Origin: Candidatus Rifleibacteriota bacterium
GTDB taxonomy: Bacteria; Muiribacteriota; Ozemobacteria; Ozemobacterales; Ozemobacteraceae
Length of the DNA stretch: 64,000 nt
Assembly (NCBI GenBank): GCA_015232575.1
Contig: JADFZL010000020.1
Location: 45,941 to 109,940 of the forward strand
Direction of reading: 5' to 3'
The notes below the pieces were generated by a model. It searched no databases. It worked only from the letters and a program-made list of their open reading frames with translations, and was not told the origin of the DNA. This document shows, in pieces, positions 33,790-41,865 of the stretch. Both the position numbers and the translations under genes were made by a program. Position 1 is the stretch's first letter. Each line of letters begins with the position of its first letter.

Positions 33790-35685
33790 TTAAAATTCTC
33801 TAATTTCCTGTAAATGATCTGGAGAATGTTTCAGGCGCTGCAGAACAATCAGCGTAACATCGTCGTCGAATGGTCTGCCTTTGGTGAAGTTTCTGACATC
33901 CTGAAGGACGTCTTCGAGCGGCTGATCAGATTTTAGTTTGGGAATTACTCTGGAAAGATGGTCCTTCCAGGCGTCGAAACCATATTGTTTTTCATCGTAG
34001 TTAAGTGCTTCAACGATGCCATCTGAATAAAAAACCATGGAATCTCCCTCTTCCATTGGATAATCGCCTTCCAGAATCTGAATAGTCTTTCTGCAGCCAA
34101 CTGGATAATTGGAAATGCTGATTTCGGTTACACTGCCATCGCTCTTGACATGATAGACCGGCGAATGGCCGGCAAATCCGATATGAACCAGATGCGTTTC
34201 AGGGTTCAGATGAGCCACCAGAGCTGTTAGATTCTTTTTCTTTTTCAGAAGATTAAAAACCATGTTGTTCACTGTAGATATCCAGCTTGAAACGGTTAAC
34301 ATGTTTTTCTCGTAGAGAGTTGCAGAAATGGTTTTGGCTATTGAACAGACCATGGCTGCCGAAAAACCGTGACCGGTAACGTCTCCGATAATAAACAAAA
34401 AAGTCTTATCCGGCATTTCAAAAAAGTCCAGATAATCGCCGCCAACGCTCTGGCAACTGATATTAATGCCACGGCAGGAATAGTCGGAAGAAATGGTCCA
34501 CTCAGTTTTCGGTGCCAGTAATTTCTGAACTTTACCCGCTGCTTCAGATTCGTTGCGCATTACATGAAGTTCGAGGAACTGCAGAAAAGTGTTAAAAGAC
34601 AGCAGAACTGCGGAAAAATACAGCCACGACAACACAATAGAAGCAACCGGCAGAAAAATTCCTGCAAAGAAAAAACAAATCATGGAAAATACCACAATAA
34701 GTATCAGTATTATTGCGCCTTTCCTGATAAGTGAGCGAAAATCAGGCGCAAAATATTTCCACGCTAGAAATAGGCCCAGTAACACAGCAAAAAAGCGAGC
34801 ATCCCAATCAGAAAGGTAGCTCCGCTGGCGATTCTGCAGCAATGCGTCAATGGAAACTGCCAGAAGCATCGGACCTGGAATAACGCCGATGGCAGTAGAA
34901 TGAAAATCGTGTAAAATCGGAGCATTCGAACCGAGAACTATAATCTTGTCACGCAGAATATCCGTCGAAACCTGACCGCTGAGAAGAGCTCCTGCTGAAA
35001 TGGTTGGAATTCCTCCATCTTTCAGAGCGAATGAAAGAAGAGAATGTGTTTTTCTACCGGTAAATTTTTTACCGGTAACAGAGCTGAATGTCTGCACTGC
35101 ACAGCTTTCCAGCCCGAAAGCCTCATCGCGCAGTTTAAATAATCGAACTTTTCCATCACTGTCATACTCAGTGCCTACGAATCCTGTAAATGTCGCAGCT
35201 CGACAAAACTCATCTGCACTTGAAAAAAAGCGATTCTCTTTTCCGCGTGGAGTCAGCGCATCTTCAAACATTGCAATCAGAGCCACATTTCCATTCTTCT
35301 GCAGCGTCTCAGCTAATTCACGGTCGCCGGCTGACATTCCAGACTCTTCAAGATGCTGAAGGAGAATGTCAACAATGATAAGGCGCGGTTTTCCGATTTC
35401 AAGTTTTTTAAGAAGATCAGTAAAAACAGTACGGGGCCAGGGCCAGCGATATTTTATGCCTTCAAGAGTTGGAGTATCTATTCCAACGACGACTATCTCA
35501 GGAACAGGTCTTATGAGCCGCGATTCAAGCTGAATTACTGAATCCATAACCCAATAATCGAACCAGCGACTCCATCCGGGAAAGATGATCAGTCCGGCGA
35601 CAACGATACTGATAACGGAAATAATTCCAAAAAAGTTTCGCGGTCCGAGGAAGTCACGCAGTTGTTTGAAAAGCTGTACAATCAT
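33790..35685 (-). CDS. CHASE2 sensor with SpoIIE-type PP2C phosphatase output
   Basis: 631 residues. One N-terminal membrane helix (17-35) is followed by an extracytoplasmic CHASE2 domain (about 40-290; VPEIVVVGIDTPTLEGI, WPWPRTVFTDLL). Three membrane helices follow around 295-375, then a PP2C/SpoIIE serine phosphatase (about 390-620) with metal-binding GGDYLDFFEMP, IGDVTGHG and FDDDVTLIVLQ. It should sense an external signal and dephosphorylate an anti-sigma-antagonist-type protein. The FecR-domain lipoprotein gene upstream is the classic genomic partner of CHASE2 receptors. No anti-sigma kinase gene is in the window. Confidence 0.9.
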   Translation of the reverse strand: MIVQLFKQLRDFLGPRNFFGIISVISIVVAGLIIFPGWSRWFDYWVMDSVIQLESRLIRPVPEIVVVGIDTPTLEGIKYRWPWPRTVFTDLLKKLEIGKPRLIIVDILLQHLEESGMSAGDRELAETLQKNGNVALIAMFEDALTPRGKENRFFSSADEFCRAATFTGFVGTEYDSDGKVRLFKLRDEAFGLESCAVQTFSSVTGKKFTGRKTHSLLSFALKDGGIPTISAGALLSGQVSTDILRDKIIVLGSNAPILHDFHSTAIGVIPGPMLLAVSIDALLQNRQRSYLSDWDARFFAVLLGLFLAWKYFAPDFRSLIRKGAIILILIVVFSMICFFFAGIFLPVASIVLSWLYFSAVLLSFNTFLQFLELHVMRNESEAAGKVQKLLAPKTEWTISSDYSCRGINISCQSVGGDYLDFFEMPDKTFLFIIGDVTGHGFSAAMVCSIAKTISATLYEKNMLTVSSWISTVNNMVFNLLKKKKNLTALVAHLNPETHLVHIGFAGHSPVYHVKSDGSVTEISISNYPVGCRKTIQILEGDYPMEEGDSMVFYSDGIVEALNYDEKQYGFDAWKDHLSRVIPKLKSDQPLEDVLQDVRNFTKGRPFDDDVTLIVLQRLKHSPDHLQEIREF

Positions 35686-35773
35686 TTTATAATCTCAGAC
35701 TTCCTGATGCGTATATGTCGTAATGAGGTTTTCAAAAAAATGACTGGAAAAAGACATGGCCGCATAACCAGAA

Positions 35774-35803
35774 AGATTTCTCCCTTCGATCGAAATGACA
35801 ACG
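35774..35803. repeat. Dispersed intergenic element, copy 3
   Basis: AGATTTCTCCCTTCGATCGA followed by AATGACAACG, one of the best-preserved members of the family, between the FecR and CHASE2 genes. Confidence 0.7.
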
Positions 35804-35860
35804 AAAAAGCGCCAACACGTATTCTTCCTGTATCAGGAATTATGAATCTTACGAAAAATC

Positions 35861-36469
35861 TCAGCGATTCATCTGAGGTTTCAAACCACGTTGGAATATA
35901 ATCTGCTGTTCAAATGGATCGACTGCTACAGCCGCTGTTGGGATGGTATCTGATTTTGCAACCAGTTTGAATCCGGGTTCAATAATCACCGGCGCTCCAC
36001 CGGCTTTGGAGGTAAATGAAACTTTTCCCTCTTTAACCCAGACAGTTGTTGAACTCTCGTTTACAGTAAGACAGAACAGTGTGCCCAGAATGGCTGTGGT
36101 TCCATGCGGAGAAACAACCCGCGTTTCCTGCTTCTGTTTTTTCATATCATAAATGGCAGTTCCTTCATTCTGTTTTCCAAGTACATTCTCGGCTGCAATA
36201 ACTTCAAAGATGGTCATTTTATTAAGAGTAACAATACTCTGATCAAGGAATTTGAGAATTGCCTGAGCATCATTTCCAGTTTTTACAATATCTTTGTTGT
36301 ACAACGGCTCCTTCTCTTTTGCCGGTGAAAAGTCACTTGTCGATGCACGTCGGAACTCAACCTTTCCCTGAATTTTGTCAAGTTCTGCGACCTTTCCAGT
36401 CTGTGCGTTTCCACATCCAAAAAAATTAAGGGAAAATAATATATTCAGACAGATAAGAAATAATTTCAT
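35861..36469 (-). CDS. FecR-domain protein, signal peptide or lipoprotein
   Basis: 202 residues. The N-terminus is hydrophobic and ends LNFFGCGN, a weak lipobox. A FecR domain follows: GKVEFRRA, LYNKDIVKTGNDAQAILKFL, then VSPHGTTAILGTLFCLTV and WVKEGKVSF. FecR domains stand in the periplasm and often pair with CHASE2 receptors or sigma regulators. ATG 36469 has AGGAGGAACT just upstream and a promoter at 36501-36530. It probably works with the downstream CHASE2-SpoIIE phosphatase, although 175 bp and an intergenic repeat separate them. Confidence 0.85.
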   Translation of the reverse strand: MKLFLICLNILFSLNFFGCGNAQTGKVAELDKIQGKVEFRRASTSDFSPAKEKEPLYNKDIVKTGNDAQAILKFLDQSIVTLNKMTIFEVIAAENVLGKQNEGTAIYDMKKQKQETRVVSPHGTTAILGTLFCLTVNESSTTVWVKEGKVSFTSKAGGAPVIIEPGFKLVAKSDTIPTAAVAVDPFEQQIIFQRGLKPQMNR

Positions 36470-36500
36470 AACAGTTCCTCCTGAACCAATGTAAAAACAT

Positions 36501-36530
36501 TCTATAAGAAAATCAGGAAAATTACATCAA
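36501..36530 (-). promoter_or_regulatory. Promoter of the fecR-like gene
   Basis: Minus-strand TTGATG (36530-36525) and TATAGA (36506-36501), 18-bp spacing, 32 bp before the ATG. Confidence 0.5.
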
Positions 36531-36554
36531 TGAACAAAAATGTAACGTGAAACA

Positions 36555-37937
36555 TTATTGAGAACGGTTTATTATAGCCTGTTCCGCTGTATTGGAAATG
36601 AAATTAAGAATTCCGGGAATGTCTTCTGTCACCTGTTTTGAAATTCTTTCCAGGTTGGGAAATTTTTTCATCCAGAGCTGTGGCGTATCGAGATAAACCA
36701 GCTCCTGCTTGATCATGCGACTTAAAAAAGGATTCCTCCCGTCTGCAAACTCGTCCATTCGAGACAAAAAACTTTTAAACTCGCTCATACCCTGCGGTCG
36801 CGTAGGAATTACGGCTGCGATTCTGTACAGGTCAAATACTTTCTCCATGATCTGGAGCTGTATCCTGCCACCTTTATAAGCTGCTATCTTGTCTTCAAGA
36901 AGCGAGTAGTAGTGATATCTTGCCTGAATAATGCTTCCGACAAAATAATCGTACATTACGCGAAAGAAATAGGCTGATTGCTGAAAACGTATCAGCCCAA
37001 TCTTATTCGGACCGATGTGATTGGCGGTAATATCAGCCTGAATTACGGAAAAAAGCGGCTGCAAATATGCTACGATCTGATAACAGGCTTTTGCAAGTGA
37101 ATACCAGGATTGGGCAATTTTTATACGATAATCATAAATAATATCAATTTTGTCGGATGGGGTTGAATCGAGTGCTGCTTTCAGATTAGCAACCTCTTTT
37201 TTTCGTTTGTCAATGAAGTCAGAGGTGACAAAATCCTCTGTAATAATTGCCATACGGCCCAATGCACGCAAAGACTCAAAGGAAACTCCTTTTTCCGCTG
37301 CAAGTTCCAAAAGAGAGCGGCCAGGCTGATTGAGAAAATCTGCTGGAATGCGCGCATCTATAGCCGCTTCATCAACTAAGAGGCTCAAATCTGTCAATTT
37401 AGGAGTAATTGGAGTAAAATAAAGACAGTTAGTTGTCACTTTCCCCTTGCCGGTTTTTGTTTCCCATTTGAACTCCAGATTGCAATTCATCAGATTGCGT
37501 TCTGCAGTGTTTCCGCTGTCAGCAAGAGGCTTTGCAGTAACTTTGAATTGAAAATCCTTTGCCGATTTGTACAAAGCTTTCATTTCACTGGAAATCTGTC
37601 CGTCAACCATCGGATCAATCTTTCCCCATGGTTCTTTTGCATCCTGAAGGTGAGAAAAGAAAACTGATTGTGCATCTATTAGATTCTGATATGATGAAGA
37701 AGTTTCTCCAATTCCGAGCGCTTCAAAAGCATTCGGGTTTACTGCCACTTCCTCCTTTATGTCTTCCATTATTTTCTGGGAGTACACTACAGCCGAAAAA
37801 TGATCTGATGAAAATTGAAGATCTTTCGTCGAAAATCCCATGAAGGCAAGGAACGAAGCGCCTATCGCACCGAAAATAGCCAGACCTATCATGATTTCCG
37901 TAAGTGTAACACCACGAAACCTGTTATTCTGTTTCAT
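36555..37937 (-). CDS. Prepilin-type protein with large C-terminal domain
   Basis: 460 residues starting with a type III/IV prepilin leader: MKQNNRFRG then VTLTEIMIGLAIFGAIGASF, with Gly at -1 and Glu at +5, the signals for prepilin peptidase. The remainder (about 430 residues) is far larger than a pilin and is largely helical, so this is a minor pseudopilin-like or tip protein of a pilus or secretion machine. ATG 37937 overlaps the previous gene's stop by 4 bp. No pilus ATPase or secretin gene lies in the window. Confidence 0.82.
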   Translation of the reverse strand: MKQNNRFRGVTLTEIMIGLAIFGAIGASFLAFMGFSTKDLQFSSDHFSAVVYSQKIMEDIKEEVAVNPNAFEALGIGETSSSYQNLIDAQSVFFSHLQDAKEPWGKIDPMVDGQISSEMKALYKSAKDFQFKVTAKPLADSGNTAERNLMNCNLEFKWETKTGKGKVTTNCLYFTPITPKLTDLSLLVDEAAIDARIPADFLNQPGRSLLELAAEKGVSFESLRALGRMAIITEDFVTSDFIDKRKKEVANLKAALDSTPSDKIDIIYDYRIKIAQSWYSLAKACYQIVAYLQPLFSVIQADITANHIGPNKIGLIRFQQSAYFFRVMYDYFVGSIIQARYHYYSLLEDKIAAYKGGRIQLQIMEKVFDLYRIAAVIPTRPQGMSEFKSFLSRMDEFADGRNPFLSRMIKQELVYLDTPQLWMKKFPNLERISKQVTEDIPGILNFISNTAEQAIINRSQ

Positions 37938-38482
37938 TCCAAACCTCCCACGTTCATGAGGCCAATGTGAGCAATAAATTGAAATTCCCCACGCTCGTTG
38001 GTTACGCTAACATTTATTTGTATGCTGTTAGGACCAAGCGAAGTAAAGGTCATAGCTTTAATGTTCGGAACCATGATCCGATGATTTTCCTTCTGATATG
38101 AACCCACGTAATCAGTGGAATAGCTTACAAGACGGTACACAGCCTTCTGAAGCTTTTCGGAAATAGAATTATTTGGTTCAAGATAAAAAACCGTCAGTCG
38201 GTTGACGCAGTCCTTCATGATCATGTAGGGCAGTGTTTCTCCCACAAAAGGCCTGACAACTTCAGTTCCCTCGCGAATTCTGGTAACCGTCTCGTCAAAT
38301 GCCCGTCTGGAATCCATTTGCAGTTCTGCCTGCAAGCTGTATTTCTTCTGTGAATCGCCAACGAATCTTGTAAATTGGAAAATCAGCATTACCAGAATAG
38401 ATAATATTGCCACACCCACAAGCATTTCAACAGTTGTAAAACCTGTATGACTACGGCGATTCATAATCAAATTTATATTCAT
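37934..38482 (-). CDS. Prepilin-type (GspJ/PilW-like) minor pilin
   Basis: 182 residues with leader MNINLIMNRRSHTG and mature start FTTVEMLVGVAILSILVMLI, again with Gly(-1) and Glu(+5). The order long PilX/GspK-like protein, then this, then a third prepilin resembles minor pilin operons in which PilW/PilX or GspJ/GspK cap the fibre. The first ATG (38482) is supported by AGGAAAAATT; ATG 38464 lacks a ribosome-binding site. Mature length ~168 residues fits a minor pilin. Confidence 0.85.
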   Translation of the reverse strand: MNINLIMNRRSHTGFTTVEMLVGVAILSILVMLIFQFTRFVGDSQKKYSLQAELQMDSRRAFDETVTRIREGTEVVRPFVGETLPYMIMKDCVNRLTVFYLEPNNSISEKLQKAVYRLVSYSTDYVGSYQKENHRIMVPNIKAMTFTSLGPNSIQINVSVTNERGEFQFIAHIGLMNVGGLE

Positions 38483-38493
38483 AATTTTTCCTG

Positions 38494-39906
38494 TTACTGC
38501 CCCTGAGAGCCTGTAACAAGAGCCTTGGCTTCGCTGACTGTGACTCTGGCAGACTGAAGATTACCGCTGGTTTTTAATATAACCTTATTAATTACTTCTT
38601 TCATCGAAGTTGAAGACAAATCAGCAATTTTATCCTGAATGAGCTGAATGTTTTCTATGACTGTTTTTGTTGTAGTCAGACCATTTTCACAGAATGTAAC
38701 CTTGTCATTCATATAGGTAATATTCTGCTCGCCATTCTTCATACGTTGAATAATATCCCTTGCAACTGAATCAACATAAGCAGTCCAGCCGTCGGCACCG
38801 TCACCCAAATCCTGGGCCGAATTCGCAGACGTTTGTACAAGCATGTCCTGTGCTGATTTTATGGCGGCAGAACTTGGTTCTGATGATTTATTGTTAGCAA
38901 AAGAGGCTCTCAAATCTTCAAGGTTTTTCACAGTCTCCCAGAATGCATCTCCAGCAGCCGCCATAGCTGCATTAACACCGGCCTCGTCGCCCTGAGCATT
39001 TGACAGATTCATTCTTTCTATCGCTTCTTTCGCCGCCAAGGCGCTCAGGTTGGCTTTTTCACTCATGGTAGTAAAATCCTTCACAAAAGTAACCGAGGAT
39101 TCAGGGCCTGAATTTGATGGAAGTGCTGGAAAGCCATTTCCTGAAAAATCTCCGGAGTTTCCTCCCGGGCCACCGTTATCAGGGATTTCAGTAACTGCCA
39201 GAGGATCAACATTCGGTACAGGCGGAAATTCGCGTGCACCAAGAAGCGTTGATGGATCATCCACATCCTTGGGATAATTAGCAGTAAATGTTTCAGGGGG
39301 CTTTCCGCCGATAATATTCAGAACACTTGCCGGGTTATTCACTTTGGAAACCTTGCTTGCAAAATCATCTGCATTTTTCTGGTTTGCTGCGCGTTTTGTC
39401 ATCAACTGATCAATCTCATCGGCAAGATACGAAGAACCATTTGTCGGGAAAGCATTTGCTGGAGTTTCCTTGTAAAAATCGACTAATATTTTGTTGGAAA
39501 TATCAAGCAGGTCATCATTATAACGAATGCGCCAGAAAAAAAGCTGAGATGATTCCGCAAGTGTAGTAAGTATGTATATATCTGCCTGAAAATTCTTACC
39601 AGGCGTATTTACGACGTACAGATCATACTTTCCTCCCTGAAAAGAAACTGCATTTTCACGATAGGCAGCGGCAGCAAAAGGGCGATTTACCCAGGTATCA
39701 GCGTGTATTTTAGCCAGCACTCTTGAAAAAACCGAATATGCCAGCAGGAAAGACGCCTGGTTCTTATTGGAATGAGCAACCTGAGTGCGAAGACCTTGGT
39801 TCAGAGAGGAAATAACAATGATAAATCCTGCAGCTATAATAACTGCCAAAAGAACCAAAGGAATAGCCAAACCTTTTTTCCAGCAACACCCGTTCTTCAT
39901 ACTCAT
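38494..39906 (-). CDS. PilX/GspK-like pilus assembly protein
   Basis: About 470 residues from ATG 39906, whose GGAGGA Shine-Dalgarno at 39916-39911 overlaps an alternative GTG at 39918. The N-terminus has a short basic segment, then KGLAIPLVLLAVIIAAGFII and an early helical region (VFSRVLAKIHADTW), as in PilX/GspK-type minor pilins without the canonical Glu(+5). The middle contains a Pro/Gly/Asn-rich linker around residues 245-275 and a C-terminal helical part. It leads the three-gene pilin operon with a good promoter upstream. Confidence 0.75.
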   Translation of the reverse strand: MSMKNGCCWKKGLAIPLVLLAVIIAAGFIIVISSLNQGLRTQVAHSNKNQASFLLAYSVFSRVLAKIHADTWVNRPFAAAAYRENAVSFQGGKYDLYVVNTPGKNFQADIYILTTLAESSQLFFWRIRYNDDLLDISNKILVDFYKETPANAFPTNGSSYLADEIDQLMTKRAANQKNADDFASKVSKVNNPASVLNIIGGKPPETFTANYPKDVDDPSTLLGAREFPPVPNVDPLAVTEIPDNGGPGGNSGDFSGNGFPALPSNSGPESSVTFVKDFTTMSEKANLSALAAKEAIERMNLSNAQGDEAGVNAAMAAAGDAFWETVKNLEDLRASFANNKSSEPSSAAIKSAQDMLVQTSANSAQDLGDGADGWTAYVDSVARDIIQRMKNGEQNITYMNDKVTFCENGLTTTKTVIENIQLIQDKIADLSSTSMKEVINKVILKTSGNLQSARVTVSEAKALVTGSQGQ

Positions 39907-39959
39907 AATATCCTCCACGAATCGTCACAAAAAAACTATCAACTATAATATGCACCCTT

Positions 39960-39988
39960 ATCATATAAGAGTATCAATTACATGACAA
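39960..39988 (-). promoter_or_regulatory. Sigma-70-type promoter of the pilin operon
   Basis: Minus-strand TTGTCA (39988-39983) and TATGAT (39965-39960), 17-bp spacing, about 54 bp before the ATG at 39906. Confidence 0.65.
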
Positions 39989-40114
39989 GCGCCAATAGTT
40001 ACAATTTTTTGCAAAGAAATAAAAGAACACCTGAAGGTATAATATGGGATGAAGCTTCAAAAAGGTTACATTTTTTTTACAATACTTTTTAGTAACTGTG
40101 TCTGATATTTCGCT

Positions 40115-40179
40115 GTCATTTCGACTGTAGAGGGAAATCTACTAACCTTTCGGAATTCTCTCCGTCCGGTCGAGATGAC
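40115..40179. repeat. Dispersed intergenic element, copy 4, as an inverted pair
   Basis: Left arm GTCATTTCGACTGTAGAGGG (40115-40134) and right arm ending GTCCGGTCGAGATGAC (40164-40179) are imperfect reverse complements, so the element can form a long stem-loop. It lies in the ~350-bp gap between the pilin operon and the glycine-rich secreted protein, which otherwise shows no gene. Confidence 0.7.
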
Positions 40180-40263
40180 AACGGATCAGATTTTTCACAA
40201 TATCAATAGGCTATTTTCATACGACGCCAAAAGAACTTGCTATTTACCCGTTTGTTTGATTTG

Positions 40264-41130
40264 TCAAGGCACCATATACTTAATCTTTATCTCCTTGTCC
40301 TCAACAAACGGATTACTTACATCAGTGATTTTCTTGTCAGTAATTTTTCTGTCAGAGGGAATAACTGTTTGTGTTGATGTAGCCGGGTTGCTGGTTGACG
40401 TCAAAGCCCCCGGTTTGGTTTCCGGCTTTGATTTCAATATGGATTCTCCGACTTTTTGCCATTGTTTCTGGAAACTCTCGCACCATTTGTCTATTGTTGG
40501 AATAATTCGAAGACCTTTAACAACCAGGTTCCCCGCAATGCTGCCAACAACTCCCCCGATTAGCATGCCCACAACCGGAATTGGAATGATAGCCTGTCCA
40601 ACAGTGGCACCGATCGTAGAACCGATGGTCCGGCCGACAAGCATGGGCATATCAAGGTTCACAAGCGCCTTGCCAAGAATCTCCCTTGTCGTAAGCTCTT
40701 TGCCAGTCTTAGCGACAGAGTATGCTTCGTATCCAATGGCACCTCCACCATAATTCATTACAGCCGATACTGCTGAGCCAACAATCACACCATACGGCGG
40801 AGCGACCCCTGCCATGCCAAGCTGAATAAGCAATCCAGCAACTTCCGAGCCACCCGAAATCGCCAAGTTGGTCAAATACGGCTTGCTTGATAACTCCTGT
40901 TTCAGCTTCTCCCAGTTGATTGGCCGTCCAGCTTCGGTATCTTCGGTAATTTGCTCAATCAGTTTTCGAATGGTGAAGCTCTTGTAATCAGTATTGATGG
41001 TGTTATCAAAAGCACTGCCTAACGCACTATTGGTGGTTTCGGTAGCGTTAAGAGCAATTAGCGGCAATGTATCAAAGAAAAGGTGTAAAATTAGTATCCA
41101 AATGACAAACCTGTAAATGCGCAGTTTCAT
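40264..41130 (-). CDS. Secreted glycine-zipper protein of unknown function
   Basis: About 288 residues from ATG 41130, which has GGAGG 7 bp upstream; ATG 41148 would overlap that site. A signal peptide (FVIWILILHLFFDTLPLIAL) is followed by a polar segment and two glycine-rich hydrophobic stretches: GVIVGSAVSAVMNYGGGAIG and GRTIGSTIGATVGQAIIPIP followed by VVGMLIGGVVGSIAG. Such glycine zippers insert into membranes or pack helices. The C-terminal 60 residues are Ser/Thr/Lys-rich and probably flexible. No family assigned; a pore or envelope-anchoring role is possible. Confidence 0.78.
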   Translation of the reverse strand: MKLRIYRFVIWILILHLFFDTLPLIALNATETTNSALGSAFDNTINTDYKSFTIRKLIEQITEDTEAGRPINWEKLKQELSSKPYLTNLAISGGSEVAGLLIQLGMAGVAPPYGVIVGSAVSAVMNYGGGAIGYEAYSVAKTGKELTTREILGKALVNLDMPMLVGRTIGSTIGATVGQAIIPIPVVGMLIGGVVGSIAGNLVVKGLRIIPTIDKWCESFQKQWQKVGESILKSKPETKPGALTSTSNPATSTQTVIPSDRKITDKKITDVSNPFVEDKEIKIKYMVP

Positions 41131-41161
41131 ATATAGCCTCCAGTCCACATCTATCCTTAGA

Positions 41162-41191
41162 ATTGTATCATATTATCAGACAACCCCGCAA
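41162..41191 (-). promoter_or_regulatory. Possible promoter of the glycine-zipper protein gene
   Basis: Minus-strand TTGCGG (41191-41186) and TACAAT (41167-41162) with 18-bp spacing, about 32 bp before the ATG at 41130. Confidence 0.45.
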
Positions 41192-41206
41192 ATTGCATGA
41201 GGAGTC

Positions 41207-41299
41207 ATGAAGAAAGCACTCTGTTTTATTCAAGTTAGCTTACTCTACAAAAGGTTAAATTGTTACCACCAAATAATTTTACAAGAAAACTCACCGTAA
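41207..41299 (+). CDS. 30-codon truncated copy of the Cys/His-rich leader gene
   Basis: ATG 41207 is preceded by GAGGAG and encodes MKKALCFIQVSLLYKRLN and a further 12 residues to TAA 41297-41299. Its first ten codons repeat those of the gene at 41352 (MKKALCLIQV) almost base for base, then diverge. It may be the remnant of a tandem duplication or a short leader peptide. Translation is possible; function unknown. Confidence 0.4.
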   Translation: MKKALCFIQVSLLYKRLNCYHQIILQENSP

Positions 41300-41315
41300 A
41301 ATGCTGGAAGACATC

Positions 41316-41344
41316 TTGATAATTTTTTCGGAACATTATATAAT
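41316..41344 (+). promoter_or_regulatory. Strong sigma-70-type promoter of the metal-efflux region
   Basis: TTGATA (41316-41321) and TATAAT (41339-41344) separated by 17 bp. The -10 box ends 7 bp before ATG 41352, so the transcript would start at or beside the start codon, giving a leaderless mRNA for the first gene. Confidence 0.7.
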
Positions 41345-41351
41345 CGCAGAC

Positions 41352-41669
41352 ATGAAGAAAGCACTTTGTTTAATTCAGGTAATTTCAATCATAGCTACTA
41401 TTTTTGTTACCCACTGCATTCACTGTCCGACAAGTACAACTTCGGATAACCTTGTCATTATTTCTCAGGTTTCATCAGATTCATGTGATGAAACTCACCA
41501 TTCGTGCCACTCAATAAATTGCAGTTGCGGATTACATGCAATTCCGGCAACACAAAATATGACTTTTGACCTTATTATTTCGGATGACATAGCTTTTCAG
41601 CCACCGGAACAATTATTATCGAACTTTCTTCCTGAAATATTTCAGCCCCCACGTATTGCGAAGCTGTGA
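41352..41669 (+). CDS. Small secreted Cys/His-rich protein ahead of the CusCBA-like operon
   Basis: 105 residues from ATG 41352. An N-terminal signal or membrane segment (CLIQVISIIATIFVTHCIHC) is followed by a Cys/His cluster: SDSCDETHHSCHSINCSCGL. These are likely metal ligands. It precedes the efflux operon by ~200 bp and lies just after a strong promoter. A periplasmic metal chaperone, sensor or scavenger is the simplest reading; no family is recognised. An upstream start at 41301 is excluded because it lies inside the promoter. Confidence 0.6.
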   Translation: MKKALCLIQVISIIATIFVTHCIHCPTSTTSDNLVIISQVSSDSCDETHHSCHSINCSCGLHAIPATQNMTFDLIISDDIAFQPPEQLLSNFLPEIFQPPRIAKL

Positions 41670-41865
41670 AATTTTGGATGCAGCTTCCGAGAGCGTCTGA
41701 TTATTTCTTTTGCAGAGAGTGAGCACACGCCCCTCTTTCGATGGTCAGGCACTTGCCAGTTAATTCCTGGGAGTTGCTCACTCTACCGGCGTCTGCGTGC
41801 TGAAAAGCGGTGCAGGACGTAAACATGTTGTACAATTCCGAAGTAAGTTTCATGGAGGTTTAATT

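Noticed and set aside
40175..40753. 192-codon plus-strand frame
   Set aside because: Antisense to the glycine-zipper protein, which has a Shine-Dalgarno element and a signal peptide.
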